Assembly: GCA_023430315.1 (NCBI GenBank)
Contig: JAEZAW010000164.1
Coordinates: 1-8,246 of the forward strand
Direction: 5' to 3'
Source of the DNA: Pseudomonadota bacterium
Lineage (GTDB): Bacteria > Pseudomonadota > Alphaproteobacteria > Rhizobiales > Hyphomicrobiaceae
DNA length: 8,246 nt
Shown: piece after piece, positions 6,090 to 8,246 of the stretch
How positions within the stretch are numbered: the stretch's first letter is position 1
Layout of the letters: each line of letters opens with the position of its first letter
The notes under the pieces: model-generated
Told to the model about the DNA's origin: nothing
Database searches by the model: none
Seen by the model: the letters and a program-made list of their open reading frames with translations, nothing else
Made by a program: the position numbers and the translations under genes

Positions 6090-7154
6090 ATGCGCTGGCT
6101 GATCGGAGCCGTGCTCGCCGGAGTGTTGGTTATTGCGGGGGTGGGCTGGCAGTTTTTGAAGCCGCCGGCGCAGAGCGCGAGTACGGCCGTCGCACCGAAA
6201 GCAAGTGATGTTACCGTCGATGCGGCGCCGGTCAGGATCGGCTCGATCCGCCGTCAGATCGAAGCCGTGGGCAGCCTGCGCTCGAACGAGTCCGTCATCA
6301 TCCGGCCGGAGGTCGCCGGCCGTATCAGCGAGATCTTGTTCCAGGAAGGACAGAGTGCCACGCGCGGGACGCCGCTGGTGCGCCTCGACTCGAGTATCGC
6401 GCGTGCGCAGGTCGGGCAGATGAATGCAGCTCTCGAGCTCAGCAAGGTCAACTTCGACCGCGCCCAGGAGCTCATGAAGAAAGGCGCCGGCTCGCAGCGC
6501 GCCTTTGACGAAGCCCTGGCCAAGATGCGTGCCGATGAAGCCTCGCTGGCCCTCGCGCAGGCGACGCTCGACAAAATGACGCTTGTGGCCCCCTTCGACG
6601 GCATTCTCGGGCTGCGCAAAGTGAGCCTTGGAGACTACGTCAATCCCGGCCAGGATATGGTCAACATCGAGAGCATCGAGACGCTCAAGGTGGATTTCCG
6701 CGTGTCGGAGATCTATGCCGTCCAGCTCAAGGTTGGCCAGTCCATCAGCATCACGCTCGACGCCATTCCCGGCGCTACGTTCGACGGCGAGGTCTACGCT
6801 ATCGATCCCGCGCACGATCCCAATGGCCGTGCTGTCATTCTGCGCGCACGCACCGTCAATAAGGATGGGCTCCTGCGCTCGGGCATGTTCGCTCGCGTGA
6901 CCTTGATCATCGACGCCGGCAAGGAAGGCATCCTGGTTCCCGAGACGGCGATCGTGCCCATGGGGCAAGAGCTGTTCGTGTTCGTGCTCGACGGCGACAA
7001 GGCCAGGCTGACGAAGCTCAAGACGGGGCAGCGGCGCGGCGGGCTCGTCGAGGTCGCGCAGGGGCTGGAGACGAAGTCCATCATTGTGACGGAAGGCGCG
7101 CTGAAACTGCGCGACGGCATGACCGTGAAGGCCAACCTGGAAAAGGTTGACTGA
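6090..7154 (+). CDS. RND efflux periplasmic adaptor subunit (membrane fusion protein)
   Basis: A 354-residue adaptor that links an inner-membrane RND pump to an outer-membrane channel. Residues 3-21 form a membrane anchor without a lipobox Cys, so it is not a lipoprotein. The split lipoyl domain is seen at IIRPEVAGRISEILFQEGQ (70-88) and LVAPFDGILGLRKVSLGDYV (165-184), with a coiled-coil hairpin between (about 101-161). The beta-barrel (LKVDFRVSE, about 199-275) and membrane-proximal domain (LVPETAIVPMG onward) follow. I chose ATG 6090, which has CAGGAG 9 bases upstream; the frame is open to 5994, but that stretch has no adaptor features. The stop is 3 bases before the pump gene, so they form one operon. 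Substrate is unknown. Confidence 0.92.
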   Translation: MRWLIGAVLAGVLVIAGVGWQFLKPPAQSASTAVAPKASDVTVDAAPVRIGSIRRQIEAVGSLRSNESVIIRPEVAGRISEILFQEGQSATRGTPLVRLDSSIARAQVGQMNAALELSKVNFDRAQELMKKGAGSQRAFDEALAKMRADEASLALAQATLDKMTLVAPFDGILGLRKVSLGDYVNPGQDMVNIESIETLKVDFRVSEIYAVQLKVGQSISITLDAIPGATFDGEVYAIDPAHDPNGRAVILRARTVNKDGLLRSGMFARVTLIIDAGKEGILVPETAIVPMGQELFVFVLDGDKARLTKLKTGQRRGGLVEVAQGLETKSIIVTEGALKLRDGMTVKANLEKVD

Positions 7155-7157
7155 GCC

Positions 7158-8246
7158 ATGAGCCTTCCCGAGCTCTGCATTCGCCGCCCGGTGTTTGCCA
7201 CCGTGCTCAGCCTCGTCATCGTTCTCATCGGCTTCGTCTGCTACAAGCGCCTCGCGGTGCGTGAGTACCCGAACATCGATCCACCTGTCGTCCTCGTCGA
7301 AACGCTGTATCGCGGAGCCAGCGCGGAGGTCATCGAGAGCACCGTGACGCGTGTCCTCGAGGAGTCTATCGCCGGTATCGAGGGTATCGACTATCTGCGC
7401 TCGATGACACGTCAGGAACGCAGTTTCATCGTCGTGCGCTTCAAGCTCGGACGTGACGTAGAGGCCGCGGCCAACGACGTTCGCGATCGCGTCGGGCGCA
7501 TGCGCGGCAGGTTGCCCGACGAGATCGACGAACCGATCATCTCGAAGGTTGAGGCTGACGCACAGCCCGTCCTGTATCTGGCTTTTTCCTCGGACCGCCA
7601 TTCCCAGCTCGAGATTACCGACTTCGCAGATCGTTTCGTCAAGGATCGGCTGCAATCGATCAGCGGTGTCGCCGAGGCGCGCATCTTCGGCGAGCGCCGA
7701 TACGCCATGCGCGTCTGGCTCGATGCTGCGCGTCTCGCGGCATACCGTCTGACACCGCAGGATGTCGAGGACGCGCTGAGGAAGCAGAACATCGAGGTCC
7801 CGGCCGGCCGAATCGAAAGCAAGGACACCGAGTTCACGGTGCTGGCGGAGACCGATCTGCGGGTCCCTGCCCAGTTCGATGCCATCGTAGTTCGCGTAGT
7901 CGACGGCTATCCGGTGCGCCTGCAGGATGTCGGGCGCGCCGAGCTCGGTCCGCAGGATGAGCGAATATCGGTGCGCTTCAAGGGCCAACGCGCCGTGGCC
8001 ATTGGTGTCGTGAAGCAGGCCGTCGCCAATCCGCTCGACATTTCGAAGGGTGTGCGCGCCGAGTTGCCGGCAATCATCGCCAATCTGCCGGAGGGCATGA
8101 AGGTCGAGGTGGCGCACGACACCTCGGTGTTCATCCAGGCATCGATCGATTCCGTGTACCATACGATCGGCGAGGCCGTTGTTTTGGTCGTCATCGTCGT
8201 CTTCCTGTTCCTGCGCAACGTGCGCGCGACGATCATTCCGGTCGTG
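7158..8246 (+). CDS. RND efflux permease (HAE1-type), N-terminal part, runs off the window
   Basis: The first 363 residues of a proton-driven inner-membrane pump that is usually about 1,000-1,050 residues long. MSLPELCIRRPVFATVLSLV opens with transmembrane helix 1, then LAVREYPNIDPPVV leads into the periplasmic porter domain. GASAEVIESTVTRVLEESIAGIEG is the PN1-type motif, and PDEIDEPIISKVEADAQPVL and DRLQSISGVAEARIFGERRY follow in the usual order. IGEAVVLVVIVVFLFLRN near the right edge is helix 2. The proton-relay Asp residues of helix 4 lie beyond the window. The start is ATG 3 bases after the adaptor stop, consistent with coupled translation. The sequence fits drug, solvent or metabolite export; which one cannot be told. 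Confidence 0.93.
   Translation, partial: MSLPELCIRRPVFATVLSLVIVLIGFVCYKRLAVREYPNIDPPVVLVETLYRGASAEVIESTVTRVLEESIAGIEGIDYLRSMTRQERSFIVVRFKLGRDVEAAANDVRDRVGRMRGRLPDEIDEPIISKVEADAQPVLYLAFSSDRHSQLEITDFADRFVKDRLQSISGVAEARIFGERRYAMRVWLDAARLAAYRLTPQDVEDALRKQNIEVPAGRIESKDTEFTVLAETDLRVPAQFDAIVVRVVDGYPVRLQDVGRAELGPQDERISVRFKGQRAVAIGVVKQAVANPLDISKGVRAELPAIIANLPEGMKVEVAHDTSVFIQASIDSVYHTIGEAVVLVVIVVFLFLRNVRATIIPVV

Noticed and set aside
5901..8162. 753-codon open frame on the - strand opposite the efflux genes
   Set aside because: It is the antisense shadow of two clear RND-system genes; its translation shows no family motif and the + strand frames explain the region fully.

Overview
The window is GC-rich, densely coded DNA with strong G/C third-position bias. 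Two class III CoA-transferase paralogues, a GcvA-like LysR regulator and an RND efflux system suggest a soil or water proteobacterium, most likely an alphaproteobacterium of the Hyphomicrobiales type. The sequence alone does not fix the genus. The host should encode selenocysteine insertion (SelA, SelB, SelC, SelD), because the most interesting gene here appears to read an in-frame UGA.

Left edge (1-348, + strand): the last 96 codons of a MaoC-family acyl-CoA hydratase, then a perfect 10-bp inverted repeat that probably ends transcription from both sides.

Centre (349-5502, - strand, read right to left): a GcvA-like LysR regulator; a CaiB/BaiF CoA-transferase; an alpha-methylacyl-CoA racemase-like enzyme of the same fold; an uncharacterised conserved protein with a GWTDGLPVVPPTE motif; and a small UGSC-family selenoprotein. 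In the last gene an in-frame TGA at 592-594 splits what otherwise reads as one continuous protein. The residues after the TGA are GSCSSC, giving UxxCxxC if the TGA is selenocysteine. A short hairpin resembling a bacterial SECIS lies at the expected distance downstream. A plain reading would truncate the gene or call it broken. Gene spacing suggests a four-gene operon in which CoA-thioester chemistry is linked to a selenocysteine redox protein and its partner.

Right side (5503-8246, + strand): about 590 bp without an intact gene, then a periplasmic adaptor and the start of an RND permease that runs off the window. The gap holds a decayed C-terminal remnant of a TetR/AcrR-type repressor, with a stop codon where a Trp is expected. 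It also holds a sequence resembling the operator of TtgR/AcrR-type repressors. The efflux operon therefore seems to keep its operator while the adjacent repressor copy is lost.

The main candidate for an undescribed system is the selenoprotein, its partner and the two CoA-transferase-fold enzymes.
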